A stretch of 64,000 nucleotides of DNA from Propionibacteriaceae bacterium (GCA_030532575.1 JAUNKV010000001.1:273518-337517), one strand, 5' to 3'. Shown: positions 1 to 10,833, counted from the stretch's first letter. The notes: generated by a model from the sequence alone, not told the origin. Made by a program: numbers and translations.

Positions 1-373
1 AGACGCTGAACAGGCCGAGCGCCTCCTTGGTCTCCTCCTCCACGACACCGTAGATGGCGTCCTGGGTCACCCCGTGGTCGGCCTGGAACAGCAGCAGGTT
101 CGGGGTCTTGGGACGTGCCCCGGCCCGTCCCACGCCGATGCGCGCGTTCGTGGTGGCGCAGAGGTTGCGCAGCCCGTCCGCGTCGTAGGGGTTGTCCACC
201 CGCAGCTTGTGCCGCTCCTCGGGAACGGTCGGGTCCGGCAGGTCGATGACCAGGTCCTTCCCGGCCGACGGCGTGGCCGCAGCGGCCGCCGGAGCACCGT
301 TGGGGGGCGTGACCCCTTCCCGCTTCAGCTCCGCGATGACGCGGGCGACGATCTGCTCAAGGTTGTCGGTCAT
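1..373 (-). CDS. eutC: Ethanolamine ammonia-lyase small subunit (EutC), 3' end outside the window
   Basis: This is the light chain of the adenosylcobalamin-dependent ammonia-lyase that splits ethanolamine into acetaldehyde and ammonia. About 124 N-terminal codons are present and the frame stays open at base 1. The variable N-terminus is followed by a Pro/Ala-rich linker and then the EutC core, with recognisable stretches such as RIGVGRAGARP and LLFQADHG. The ATG lies five bases after the eutB stop and is preceded by an AAGAGGTG ribosome site, so the two subunits are probably translated together. EutB next door makes the assignment secure. The full length cannot be judged here. Confidence 0.93.
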   Translation of the reverse strand, partial: MTDNLEQIVARVIAELKREGVTPPNGAPAAAAATPSAGKDLVIDLPDPTVPEERHKLRVDNPYDADGLRNLCATTNARIGVGRAGARPKTPNLLLFQADHGVTQDAIYGVVEEETKEALGLFSV

Positions 374-378
374 GTGAT

Positions 379-1746
379 TCACCTCTTGAGGAAGAAGGAC
401 GGGTCACCGGCGAGGTCGGTGAGCTTGCCATTGCGCCACAGCCCGATGTCCTCGAGCCAGGCCTCGAACTCCGGCAGGGGACGCAGCCCGAGCGCCTGTC
501 GCAACGCCGGGGCGTCGTGGTAGCTCGTGGACTGGTAGGACAGCATCGCGTCATCGCCCTGGGGCACACCCATGATGAAGCTGCCCCCGGCTGCTGCGAA
601 CAGCACTGCCAGGTTCTCCAGATCGTTCTGGGTGGCCTTGGCGTGGTTGGTGTAGCAGACGTCACAGCCCATCGAGATGCCGGTGAGCTTGCCCATGAAG
701 TGGTCCTCCAGACCGGCGCGCGTGATCTGCGTGGCGTCGTAGAGGTACTCGGGCCCGATGAAGCCGACCACGGTGTTGACCTGGTAGGGGTCCCAACGCT
801 TGGCCATCGAGTAGATCCGGGCCTCCAGGCAGAGCTGGTCGGCACCGTTGTGGGCATCGGCCGACAGGGCCGATCCCTGGCCGGTCTCGAAGTACATGTA
901 GTTGGGCCCCTCGGTCCAGCAGTACTTCTTCGCCATCTCGTAGGCCTCGTCCATCAGACCGACGCTGACGCCGAAGCTCTCCATCGCCTTCTGCGAACCG
1001 GCGAGGCTCTGGAACAGCAGACCCACCGGGGCACCGCGCTTCATGCACTCCATCTGCGTGGTGACGTGGGCCAGCACGCAGTTCTGGGTCGGGATCTCCC
1101 AACGGTCGATGATCTCCTTGGTCATCTCCAGCAGGCGGCTGACGCTGCTCACCGAGTCGTCGGAGGGGTTGATGCCGATCACGGAGTCACCGGAACCGTA
1201 GGACAGGCCCTCGTAGGCGGTGGCCCGGATGCCGTCAACGGAATCGGTCGGGTGGTTCGGCTGGTTGCGCGAGGCGAGCCTGCCCGGCTGACCGATGGTG
1301 TTGTTGCAGTGCTTGACCACGTGGATCTTCTTGCCGCCCAACACCAGGTCCAGGTTGCTCATCAGCTTGGTGACACCAGCCACCATCTCACCGGTGAGCG
1401 CGTTGCTGACCCGCTTGATCATGTCACTGGTGGTGTCGTTGCTGAGGATCCACTCGCGGAACTCACCGACGGTCCAGTTCTTGATCTCGTTGTAGACGGT
1501 CTCATTGACGGCGTCATCGATGACCCGGGTGACCTCGTCCTCGTCGTACGGGATCACCGGGTTCTCGCGCAGCGCCGAGAGCGGCACCTCGGCCAGCACC
1601 AACCGGGCTGCCACCCGCTCCGCAGAGGACCGAGCCGCGATACCGGCCTGCTGGTCCCCGGACTTCTCCTCGTTGGCCTTGGCGAGCAGTTCCTTGAGGT
1701 CCTTGAACTCGTAGGTCTCACCGAACAGTTTGGTGCGCAACAACAT
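379..1746 (-). CDS. eutB: Ethanolamine ammonia-lyase large subunit (EutB)
   Basis: This is the catalytic heavy chain of ethanolamine ammonia-lyase, 455 aa, the usual family length. It forms a TIM barrel that binds substrate and, with EutC, coenzyme B12. The N-terminus (MLLRTKLFGETYEFKDLKEL) and stretches such as KHCNNTIGQPGRLASRNQPN and GLSYGSGDSVIGINPSDDS are typical of EutB. Its ATG overlaps by one base the stop of a 9-residue leader frame that has its own ribosome site. A GAGGAGG inside that leader would serve eutB itself. It lies between eutA and eutC in the operon. Identification is firm. Confidence 0.98.
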   Translation of the reverse strand: MLLRTKLFGETYEFKDLKELLAKANEEKSGDQQAGIAARSSAERVAARLVLAEVPLSALRENPVIPYDEDEVTRVIDDAVNETVYNEIKNWTVGEFREWILSNDTTSDMIKRVSNALTGEMVAGVTKLMSNLDLVLGGKKIHVVKHCNNTIGQPGRLASRNQPNHPTDSVDGIRATAYEGLSYGSGDSVIGINPSDDSVSSVSRLLEMTKEIIDRWEIPTQNCVLAHVTTQMECMKRGAPVGLLFQSLAGSQKAMESFGVSVGLMDEAYEMAKKYCWTEGPNYMYFETGQGSALSADAHNGADQLCLEARIYSMAKRWDPYQVNTVVGFIGPEYLYDATQITRAGLEDHFMGKLTGISMGCDVCYTNHAKATQNDLENLAVLFAAAGGSFIMGVPQGDDAMLSYQSTSYHDAPALRQALGLRPLPEFEAWLEDIGLWRNGKLTDLAGDPSFFLKR

Positions 1747-1775
1747 CAGGCCACCTCCTCGATCTCAGCTTGCAT
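1746..1775 (-). CDS. Possible 9-residue leader peptide coupled to eutB
   Basis: A short frame, MQAEIEEVA, begins 13 to 14 bases after a good AAGGAAGG ribosome site and ends with a TGA whose last base is the first base of the eutB ATG. The eutB ribosome site (GAGGAGG) lies inside it. This is the geometry of translational coupling. It may instead be a chance ATG in a short spacer. No regulatory codon bias, such as a run of one amino acid, is visible. Confidence 0.35.
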   Translation of the reverse strand: MQAEIEEVA

Positions 1776-1795
1776 GGTGTTCCTTCCTTCGATCC

Positions 1796-3256
1796 TCACT
1801 GGTAGAAGACAAGAGTCTTGACTGACACGGGTACGACACGACCGTCGAACAACGGCTCACCGATGTCGATGAAGTCGCCTTCGCCCAATCCGATCTGGTC
1901 CACGACGATGACCGGACGTGCGGGGGCCTTGGACTTGATGGTCTGCCCCAGCACCTGGGCGTAGTCCTGTTCGGTGACGAGCACCAGGGGTTTGTCATCC
2001 GGCAGGTAGTCCTCGGCGAAGGCCACGAGTCCTGCCGCCAGGTCGGTGACCTGGGGGTAGACCATGAGCGCCGGCAGGTCGAGGGCGATCACGAAATTTC
2101 CGGGATCGCTCTCGCCCCGGTCCCAGCGCTGCACCGCCTGGGCGACGGCGCGTCGGACGGCTTCCGGATCCCGGTAGGCCGGGACGTGCTCCAGGATTCG
2201 GGGCTCGATGACGGGCAGGTTCTTCAGCGGCAGGTGGGAACGCTCCGCCCAGATCGTGGAGCCGGACAGCGTCACCTGCTGGCTCGCGGCCCCGAGCACG
2301 GTGGCACGCAGCGTCTGGGTCGGCTGCTCCACCCGCAGCTGCTGCCAGCGGGGGTTGTTGCGCAGTGACGCGGCGAGCAGCGGGCCGACGTCGCCGTAAC
2401 GGGCCACCTCCGCCAGACTGCCGCAGGGCACCTCGTCGTAGTAGGCGGCGCCCACCCCACCGGAGACGAAGTAGGCCGCGACGGGACCGTCCACGGCCAG
2501 CGGCGGGGTCAGGGCCAGCTTCTCCCCCAGCGGGGAGGTCTTCCCCAGCACCAGATCCACCACCAGCTCGGCCATCGCATCGGTGAACTGTTTCAGCACC
2601 GACAGGGACACCGGCTCCCCGACCTTCATCGCCAGGCCCAGGTGCTCGACGATGTCTCGGCCTGCGGGCTTGAGATGGACCAGGGTTCCCTCGGCGGGAT
2701 CGATGATGGCCTGCCTGCCCCCCACCATGACGGCGGCGGAGGTGACGTGCTTCCCGGCCCGGAAGATGGCAGCATTGGCCGATCCGCCACCGATGTCCAC
2801 GTTCACGATGGTGGCGTAGTGGTCGGCGGCCCAGTCCGAGGCCCCGGAGCCCCGACCCGCGATCTGGGACTCCAGGCTGGGGCCTGCGACGGTCACGACG
2901 AAGTCACCGGCCAGGTCGGACAGGCCCTGCAGGATCGCCTCGGCGTTGCGGGTGCGGGCGGTCTCGCCGGTGATGATGACGGCCCCGGTCTCCACCTGGG
3001 AGGAGTCGATGCCGGCCTGGGCGTACTCGTCGTGGATCATCTTCACCAGCGCGGTGACATTGATCTCGTCGGGAGCGCTGAGCGGGGTCAGGTGGGGCTC
3101 GCTCTGGTAGAGCACGGTGCGCTCATCCACGTCGAGCCGGGGCACCAGCCCAGCCCGCGCCTGGTTGGACACGGTGAGCCGGGACAGGACGAGCTGGCTC
3201 GTCGTGGTCCCGATGTCGATGCCGACGCTCAGCATCTCCCGTGTCCTGGCGGTCAT
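1796..3256 (-). CDS. eutA: Ethanolamine ammonia-lyase reactivating factor EutA
   Basis: EutA is an ATP-dependent chaperone-like protein that swaps damaged cobalamin out of inactivated EutBC. The 486-residue frame begins with an actin/Hsp70-like phosphate-binding motif (VGIDIGTTTSQLVLSRL) and contains a second glycine-rich strand (NVDIGGGSANAAIF), as expected for this fold. I chose the ATG at 3256 because AGGAAG sits eight bases upstream. A GTG at 3262 that overlaps the eutN stop is the alternative. It is followed by eutB after a 49-base spacer. Confidence 0.93.
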   Translation of the reverse strand: MTARTREMLSVGIDIGTTTSQLVLSRLTVSNQARAGLVPRLDVDERTVLYQSEPHLTPLSAPDEINVTALVKMIHDEYAQAGIDSSQVETGAVIITGETARTRNAEAILQGLSDLAGDFVVTVAGPSLESQIAGRGSGASDWAADHYATIVNVDIGGGSANAAIFRAGKHVTSAAVMVGGRQAIIDPAEGTLVHLKPAGRDIVEHLGLAMKVGEPVSLSVLKQFTDAMAELVVDLVLGKTSPLGEKLALTPPLAVDGPVAAYFVSGGVGAAYYDEVPCGSLAEVARYGDVGPLLAASLRNNPRWQQLRVEQPTQTLRATVLGAASQQVTLSGSTIWAERSHLPLKNLPVIEPRILEHVPAYRDPEAVRRAVAQAVQRWDRGESDPGNFVIALDLPALMVYPQVTDLAAGLVAFAEDYLPDDKPLVLVTEQDYAQVLGQTIKSKAPARPVIVVDQIGLGEGDFIDIGEPLFDGRVVPVSVKTLVFYQ

Positions 3257-3258
3257 CG

Positions 3259-3549
3259 TCACTGCTTCCTGAAGGTGATCTCGCCGTCCACCTCGAGGGA
3301 GTCGAGGATGGCCATCACGACGGCATCCACGGGGGCGTCACCGGTGTACTCGGTCTGACGGCTGGCGCTGCCGTTGGCCACCAGCACCAGCTCCCCCGTC
3401 CCGGCACCGACGGCATCCACCGCCGCGAAGACGTCACCGTTGGGCTCATCGGCAGGGGTGGCGGGGCGCAGCAGCAGCAGTTTGCTGCCGCGCAGGCTCT
3501 CCACCTTCGCCGTGGACACGGCCACACCGACCACTCGGGCGATCCGCAT
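3259..3549 (-). CDS. eutN: EutN/CcmL-type bacterial microcompartment vertex protein
   Basis: This 96-residue protein belongs to the pentameric vertex family (BMV, EutN/CcmL/PduN) that caps the corners of bacterial microcompartments. The family features are an N-terminal strand (MRIARVVGVAVSTAKVESLRGSKLLLL), here seen as MRIARVVGV and SLRGSKLLLLRP, then a VDAVGAGTGELVLVANGS core and a conserved C-terminus. It sits between eutH and eutA, almost touching both. It is the only shell protein in the window, so any hexameric shell proteins would have to lie left of base 1 or elsewhere. Confidence 0.9.
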   Translation of the reverse strand: MRIARVVGVAVSTAKVESLRGSKLLLLRPATPADEPNGDVFAAVDAVGAGTGELVLVANGSASRQTEYTGDAPVDAVVMAILDSLEVDGEITFRKQ

Positions 3550-3552
3550 CGC

Positions 3553-4695
3553 TCAGGCCCCCTCGGCCTCGGCCTCGACCTCCGCGCCCTTGGCCTCGTC
3601 GGAGGCCTTGGGCAGGGAACGGCCGAACAGCAGGAGAGCCAGACCGATGGCGGCGAAACCTGCCACCAGCTTGCCGATGATGACCGGGGCGATCATGTCG
3701 CGGGAGGATGCGGCGACGAAGCCCAGGTGATCGCCCAGCGCAAAGGCCGCGCTCACCGCGAAGGCGGCGTTGAGCACCTTGCCCCGGGGGTCCATGTTCT
3801 TCATGATCTGGAACATCGGGATGTTGTTGGCCAGAGTGGCGATCATGCCACCGGCGGCGGTGTCGTTCATCCCGAGCAGGGCACCGACCCTGGCGAGCGG
3901 CTTGCTGGCCAGCTTGATGATGAGGTACACGGCCGGGAAGGCACCCAGCAGCATCATCGCGATGACACCGACGACCTCGATACCCTCGGTGACCGGCGCC
4001 AGCTCCCAGCCCTCGGGCATGATCTTGACCTCGGTCATGTGCTCGAAGACGGCGATCATCAGGCCGATGCTGATGATGGCCACCAGGATCTTGCCGAACC
4101 ACTCGAAGCCCTTGGTCATGGCATTCGGGAACTTCCACAGGCCGAAGGCGATGAGCAACGCGGCGACGACGATGGGGATCAGGTTGACCAGGACCATGGC
4201 GATCGGGAAACCAGCCGCGATGCCGGAGACCAACACACCGATCGGGATGGTGCAGATGCCGGCCAGGATGCCCTTGGCCAGGTAGCCGCGGTCCTCCTTG
4301 TCGATGATGCCGAGCGCCACGGGGATGGTGAAGACGACGGTGGCGCCCATCATGGAACCCAGCACCAGGCCGGAGAGTTTCGCGGCCTGCTCCGTCTGGG
4401 CCAGCTGCTCGGCCAGTGGCCAACCACCCATGTCACAGGCCAGCAGGGTGCCAGCGAACATCGCAGGGTCAGCCCCCACCAGCGAGTACAGCGGGGTGAT
4501 GACGGGATTGAGCAGCTTCGCCAGAACCGGTGCCAGCGAGATCACACCGACCATCGCCAGGGCGAGAGGCCCCATGGCGTTGAAGCCCTCCTCGAACTGC
4601 TCCCCCAGGCCGAACTTGTTCCCGATCGCGCGGTCGAGCGCGCCCAGGACCATGCAACCCATGAGGATCCAGACAATGATCTGATTGATGTCCAC
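3553..4695 (-). CDS. eutH: Ethanolamine permease EutH
   Basis: This is a polytopic inner-membrane protein of 380 aa that matches EutH, which imports protonated ethanolamine. About ten hydrophobic segments can be read, for example IIVWILMGCMVLGALDRAIG at the N-terminus and VIIGKLVAGFAAIGLALLLF near the end. The C-terminal tail is rich in Glu and Ala. The start is a GTG seven bases after an AAGGA site. It is the first gene of the minus-strand eut operon, and its promoter should lie in the 162-base gap shared with the divergent regulator. I saw no structure resembling a cobalamin riboswitch there. Confidence 0.93.
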   Translation of the reverse strand: MDINQIIVWILMGCMVLGALDRAIGNKFGLGEQFEEGFNAMGPLALAMVGVISLAPVLAKLLNPVITPLYSLVGADPAMFAGTLLACDMGGWPLAEQLAQTEQAAKLSGLVLGSMMGATVVFTIPVALGIIDKEDRGYLAKGILAGICTIPIGVLVSGIAAGFPIAMVLVNLIPIVVAALLIAFGLWKFPNAMTKGFEWFGKILVAIISIGLMIAVFEHMTEVKIMPEGWELAPVTEGIEVVGVIAMMLLGAFPAVYLIIKLASKPLARVGALLGMNDTAAGGMIATLANNIPMFQIMKNMDPRGKVLNAAFAVSAAFALGDHLGFVAASSRDMIAPVIIGKLVAGFAAIGLALLLFGRSLPKASDEAKGAEVEAEAEGA

Positions 4696-4857
4696 CCTGA
4701 CTTCCTTCTATTGATCCGATAAGTCGGAGACTGCGCCTCTGACCTGCCATTTGTCCTTAGCTGTCGTAACCTTGGCCCAGCCTACCCCCTTCCCCCCAGA
4801 CCACTTTGAACAACAGCAGACGACCACCTTGGTCTTCAGGCCGGGTACCCTTCACCC

Positions 4858-6234
4858 ATGGTCAGGAGAGCACCGGATCTGCACCCTCGTCTCATCATGG
4901 ACCCGGAGATTCGCCCGGTCTCACAGCGCGTGGTCGCAGCGGTGCTGGCCGCCATCACCGATGGCAGTCTGCTCGACGACGATCCCCTTCCCTCCTCCCG
5001 CAGCCTTGCCGAGGCTCACAACATCTCCCGTTCCTGCGTGGTGCAGGCCTACGAGACCCTCTCCGGGCTGGGCGTGATCCGCTCCGTCCACGGCAGCGGT
5101 ACCACGGTGAGCCCGGGGGCCCGGACCTTGCTGGACCAGGGCACCCCCTGCCCCACCCCACCCCCGGCCGAGACCTCGGAACAACAGACGACGCTCAACC
5201 TCACCGTGCCCGCCGACATGCACGAGGCGGCCCTGGACCCACGGGAGTGGAACCGGGCCTGGCGGCACGCCATCGCCCCCGACTGCGCCGCCAGCGGAGC
5301 ACAGGAACTCATCACAGCCCTCCACAAACACCTGCGTTCCTTCCGGGGCATGACCTTCACCCCCGAACAGGTGGTGCTGCGTCCCAGCATCGGCAGCGTG
5401 GTGGCCGACATCGTGCACAGCGCCGACCTCCGGGGCCAGGGCATCGTGGTCGAGGACCCCGGCTACCCCCGCATCCAGCGCCACTTCATCGATCACGGCT
5501 GCCGGGTCAGGTGTCTGCCCGTCGATGACCAGGGACTGCGGATCGACATGCTGACCGGGACCGACCGCGTCGTCCACGTCACCCCTGCTCGGCAATGGCC
5601 CACCGGGGTCACGTTGAGCGAGCAGCGCCGCCAGGAGCTTCTCGACTGGTCGGTGCGCACCGGGGGCATCATCATCGAGAACGACCTCGACGCGGAGTTC
5701 GTCTTCGGGCGTGCCCCAGAACCCACCCTGTTCTCGCTGGCCCCACCAGAGGCCCGCGTCCTCTACCTGGGGTCACTGTCGAAGCTGCTCAGCCCGGAGC
5801 TCGCCGTCGTCTGGCTCATCACTCCCACCGACTTCCGCCCTCGTGCCGAGGATCTGGCCCCGGTCTCGGATTTCCCGGCCCGGGCGCTGGCCCATTTCAT
5901 CAGCTCCGGTGCACTCTACCGGCACCGCAACCGCGCCCTGACGCTGTGCCAGGAGCGCCGGGACGCGCTGGTCAAGCAGCTCTCCCGGACAGTTCCCGAC
6001 GTGCGCCCCCTCGGAGAACCCAGCGGAACCGAGATCGTGCTGCAGCTGCCGCAGGGGGCCGACGAGCTGGCGGTCCAGATGCACCTGGAGGCCCACGGCT
6101 ACCAGGTCTCCGCCCTGGGTGACTTCACGATGCGCCACCGCAACAATGCCCTGCTGCTGCACTACGGGGTGCTGACCCCCAGCGCGGCCCGAGGTTTCGC
6201 CCAATGCCTGCGGCAGGCGCTGGGCGAAACCTGA
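4858..6234 (+). CDS. MocR/PdxR-type transcriptional regulator (GntR winged helix fused to aminotransferase fold)
   Basis: The 458-residue protein has an N-terminal GntR-type winged helix (about residues 15-80: LPSSRSLAEAHNISRSCVVQ, then YETLSGLGVIRSVHGSGT). It is fused to a fold-type I aminotransferase-like domain (about 110-455). The PLP lysine region is visible as YLGSLSKLLSPELAVVWLI, where the SLSK lysine is the expected cofactor lysine. MocR regulators sense PLP or amino-compound adducts and often control the neighbouring divergent gene. A link to eutH is therefore possible, but it is inferred from position alone. No convincing ribosome site precedes the ATG, and a later ATG at 4897 is an alternative start. 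Confidence 0.88.
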   Translation: MVRRAPDLHPRLIMDPEIRPVSQRVVAAVLAAITDGSLLDDDPLPSSRSLAEAHNISRSCVVQAYETLSGLGVIRSVHGSGTTVSPGARTLLDQGTPCPTPPPAETSEQQTTLNLTVPADMHEAALDPREWNRAWRHAIAPDCAASGAQELITALHKHLRSFRGMTFTPEQVVLRPSIGSVVADIVHSADLRGQGIVVEDPGYPRIQRHFIDHGCRVRCLPVDDQGLRIDMLTGTDRVVHVTPARQWPTGVTLSEQRRQELLDWSVRTGGIIIENDLDAEFVFGRAPEPTLFSLAPPEARVLYLGSLSKLLSPELAVVWLITPTDFRPRAEDLAPVSDFPARALAHFISSGALYRHRNRALTLCQERRDALVKQLSRTVPDVRPLGEPSGTEIVLQLPQGADELAVQMHLEAHGYQVSALGDFTMRHRNNALLLHYGVLTPSAARGFAQCLRQALGET

Positions 6235-6243
6235 CGAACAGGG

Positions 6244-9200
6244 TCAGCGGAACGCGGGCGGCGGCAGCACCGGCGGCTTGGCCGCGGCCTTCTTCTGCAG
6301 CCTGGCCAAGGCCTCGGCAACCGCGACATCCAGCTGCTTGTCCACCCCGCCCTCCCAGTCACCGGGGGACAGCTCGACCGGGATGTCCGGCTCCGTGCCG
6401 TGGTTCTCCACCCCGAAGCCCTGCTTGTCCAGCGCGAAGGCGTAGCGCGGCTGAGTCACCAAGGTGCCATCGACCAGCTCGAAGCGACCATCGATGCCGA
6501 TCACCCCACCCCAGGAACGCTCGCCCACCACCGGGCCCAGCTTCAGGTTCTGGGCGGCAGCCGTGACGATGTCACCGTCGGAGCCCGCGTAGGGGTTGGT
6601 GACGAAGACCACCGGGCCACGCATCCCCTGGAAGGGGTAGGCCTCGGCCTCCCCGTAGTGACGTCCCAGCTCCCAGGCCACGACCCTGCGGCTCAGCCGC
6701 TCCAGCACCAGCCCCGAGGTGTGCCCGCCGCCGTTGTAGCGCACATCCACCACCACGGCCTCCTTGCGGCTGGCCTCGTCGATCAAACGGTGGAACTCCG
6801 CCCAGCCCTGGGCCATCATGTTGGGCACGTGCAGGTAGCCGACCCGCCCGTTGGACTTCTTCTCCACCCGGGCGGCACGGGCGGCGACCCACTCGTGGTA
6901 GAGCAGCGGCCCCTCCGAGGCCACCGGAACGACGGCGACCCGACGCTTCATCCGACCCCGCACCAGGGTGAGCTCCACAGGTTTGCCCGCCGCCCCCACC
7001 AGTAGCGCGTTGATGTCCGGTGCCTCGGCGGTCAGGCGCCCATCCACGGCGAGGATCACATCGCCCGGCCGCGCCGCCACCCCAGCCGCACGCAGCGGGG
7101 AGCGGGCCTTCGGGTCCGAGGACTCACCGTCCAGGATGCGGGCGATGACGATCTCCCCCTTGCTGTTGCGGCGGAACTCCGCCCCCAGCCATGCGACCTT
7201 CTGCTCACCATCGGCCTCCGGCGCGATGACATAGGCGTGGGAGGTGTTGAGTTCGGCAACCGTCTCCTCCAGCACATCGACGAGATCGTCATGGGTCGCG
7301 ATCTCCTCGATCAGTGGGCGGTAGGCCGCGCAGGCCGCGGCCCAGTCCACCCCGTTCATGTCCTCGCGCCAGAAGTGGTCCCGCATCAGCCGGGCGTTCT
7401 CGTCGAACATCTGCCGCCACTCGTCGCGGGGCTGTTGCGTGCGGCGCAGCCTCCCCAGATCGATGGTGACCCGTGCCTCATCGTCCTCCGGCCTGGTGTC
7501 ACTGCCCTGCACCCACAAGTCATCGCCGTTGCGCACGACCAGCTGCTTGCCGTCCCCACTGACCGCGGCGTCGTCACAGGCCTCGACCAGCACCGTCATC
7601 CTGCGGCGGGTCAGATCGAAGGCCTCGACGGTGTCCTTGATCTCCGAACCCGGCAGGCGTCCGCTGCCGAGCACCCCCGAGTAGGGGTTCAGCCTGCGCC
7701 AGGCGATGCCGTTCGCAGTGGGCATCAACTGGTCGTAGCGTCCCGCGGGCACCGGCAGCGGCACCATTCGGTCCTCCGCGCCCTCGGTGTCGAAGACCAG
7801 GGCCTCAGGTTTGGTCTCCTCTCCCTCGGCTTTGTCGTGGGTGGCCCCCTTCTTGTCGGTGTCATCCCCTTCACTGATGGCCCAGCCATCCGCTGATGGT
7901 CCGAACGGGGCCGGGTCCTCGGCCCGCAGCGGGATGACATAGGGCCGCACCGTGTTGGTGAAACCGAGATCGAAGCCCAACTCGTCGTAGGTCGGGTCGA
8001 TGTTGCGGCTGGACAGGAACCACAGGTACTTGCCGTCCAGGCTGAACACGGGGCTGAAGTCGTTGAACCTCCCCCGGGTGAGCATGAAGGCCTTGTTCTC
8101 GGTGAAGTCGTGGCCGACCAGCCGTCCGACTGCGCCCTCACCCCGCAGTGCCTCCCGCCACACCAGGTAGCGGCCGTCGGGGCTGAAGGTCAGCCCGGTG
8201 GCCTCTCCCCCGGCCGAGACCCCAACCGCACGGGCCGTCCCGGCAGCCACATCCACGGCGTGGATGGTGCCGTCGTGGGAGGCGACGGCCACCTTGCTGC
8301 CGTCGCTGCTGGCCGCCAGGGCCAACACCCGACCCACTGCCCCGTGGCAGATCCGACGCGGGTCGCCGTCCCCGTCGAGCTGCACGATCTCCAGACAGTC
8401 CTCGCCCTCGGCATCAGTGGCCCAGATGCCCTTGCCGCTGCGCCCCAGCGGGATCGCCTCTCGAATCCGCACCCCGGGCAGATCGGACAGTGCCCTGGCC
8501 GGTCCGGCCCGATGGGTGAGGAACCAGGCCTGGCCACGCCACACCAGCAGCGAACCGTCGCCACCGTGATCCGGGGCCACACCTTCCAGCCGGTCAGTAC
8601 CCGACACGCTCTGCTGATCCGGTGCTCCCAGCGCCAGCTTCACGTTGAGCCGCCGAGGCTTGGAATCCAGGTTCTGCAGCCAGTAGATCCGGCCCCGGGC
8701 GTGGTAGATCACACGCTGGCCGTCGGTGGTCGCATCCCGACAGTAGCCCTGGTCGAAGCCATGATGGGTGTGGTTGCGCAGGTCGGTGCCGTCCGGGCGC
8801 ACGCTCCAGACCTGCCCTTGATCCTTGGCGCTCTTCGGTAGTTTCGCACCCAGGTCGGAGGTGAAGATGAGTCGGTCTCGCCACCAGGTGGCTCCGGTGA
8901 GGCTCGCCTTCTCCTGCTCCAGAACCCGAGTCCAGCCCTTGCCCTCGGCGATGGAAACCCACACCCGGTTCGCCATGCCGCCCCGGTACCGTTTCCAGTG
9001 CTCCGGGCCACGGAAGTTCGGGGAGACCACAGCCACCCGGCCGTCGGGATGCACGGCCGCGCTCATCGCCGGTCCCCAGGGTTTGCGTTCGATGTCGCCG
9101 TCGAGGGAGACCGAGTACATCCAGGACAGTGCCCGCAGAGCCTCGTTGTGCATCGATGCCACCAGGACGTGGGAGTCATCGGCCCAGCCGGAGACCTGCA

Positions 9201-9462
9201 TCCTCTTGGCGCTCAGCCAGGTCAGACGGCGGCGTCCTCCATCCAGGTCCAGCACCCACAGATCCTGGTTGCCGGGTTCCCCCAGCACGTAGGCGATTTT
9301 CGTGCCGTCCGGGGAGAAACGCGGGGAACGCACCGGGGTGTGCTCCGAGGTGAGTCGATGCGCCCGACCACCCGCCACCGTCGTCAGCCACAGGTCATCG
9401 TCAGCGACGAAGACGACCTGGTCACCGTGGATGTGGGGATAACGGAGATAACCGGAAGTCAT
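6244..9462 (-). CDS. Tricorn-type protease (S41 family)
   Basis: This is a large cytoplasmic peptidase of 1,072 aa that in archaea and Streptomyces trims peptides released by the proteasome or Clp. The first ~680 residues are WD/beta-propeller-like repeats with many DG and SPDG turns. A PDZ-like segment follows near 770-860, then the S41 catalytic core. The catalytic tetrad of Thermoplasma tricorn (Ser745, His746, Ser965, Glu1023) is matched at a constant offset of -4 by Ser741-His742 in NTSHAYV, Ser961 in YAGSDGD and Glu1019 in GVENHG, so it should be active. It lies just downstream of clpP1-clpP2-clpX on the same strand, consistent with a role in peptide turnover after ClpP. Confidence 0.93.
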   Translation of the reverse strand: MTSGYLRYPHIHGDQVVFVADDDLWLTTVAGGRAHRLTSEHTPVRSPRFSPDGTKIAYVLGEPGNQDLWVLDLDGGRRRLTWLSAKRMQVSGWADDSHVLVASMHNEALRALSWMYSVSLDGDIERKPWGPAMSAAVHPDGRVAVVSPNFRGPEHWKRYRGGMANRVWVSIAEGKGWTRVLEQEKASLTGATWWRDRLIFTSDLGAKLPKSAKDQGQVWSVRPDGTDLRNHTHHGFDQGYCRDATTDGQRVIYHARGRIYWLQNLDSKPRRLNVKLALGAPDQQSVSGTDRLEGVAPDHGGDGSLLVWRGQAWFLTHRAGPARALSDLPGVRIREAIPLGRSGKGIWATDAEGEDCLEIVQLDGDGDPRRICHGAVGRVLALAASSDGSKVAVASHDGTIHAVDVAAGTARAVGVSAGGEATGLTFSPDGRYLVWREALRGEGAVGRLVGHDFTENKAFMLTRGRFNDFSPVFSLDGKYLWFLSSRNIDPTYDELGFDLGFTNTVRPYVIPLRAEDPAPFGPSADGWAISEGDDTDKKGATHDKAEGEETKPEALVFDTEGAEDRMVPLPVPAGRYDQLMPTANGIAWRRLNPYSGVLGSGRLPGSEIKDTVEAFDLTRRRMTVLVEACDDAAVSGDGKQLVVRNGDDLWVQGSDTRPEDDEARVTIDLGRLRRTQQPRDEWRQMFDENARLMRDHFWREDMNGVDWAAACAAYRPLIEEIATHDDLVDVLEETVAELNTSHAYVIAPEADGEQKVAWLGAEFRRNSKGEIVIARILDGESSDPKARSPLRAAGVAARPGDVILAVDGRLTAEAPDINALLVGAAGKPVELTLVRGRMKRRVAVVPVASEGPLLYHEWVAARAARVEKKSNGRVGYLHVPNMMAQGWAEFHRLIDEASRKEAVVVDVRYNGGGHTSGLVLERLSRRVVAWELGRHYGEAEAYPFQGMRGPVVFVTNPYAGSDGDIVTAAAQNLKLGPVVGERSWGGVIGIDGRFELVDGTLVTQPRYAFALDKQGFGVENHGTEPDIPVELSPGDWEGGVDKQLDVAVAEALARLQKKAAAKPPVLPPPAFR

Positions 9463-9509
9463 GGCCCAAACCTACCGGAGTTCCGGCCCCCAGGAACAGC
9501 TGCGGATGC

Positions 9510-10790
<1,281 letters not shown>

Positions 10791-10833
10791 GCCGCCCGCT
10801 CCTTCCGACCGTGCTGCGGTCGCCCACCACAGT

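Noticed and set aside
4696..4857. Possible cobalamin riboswitch before eutH
   Set aside because: The gap is 162 bases and also serves the divergent gene. I found no conserved B12 box or the required multi-helix fold.
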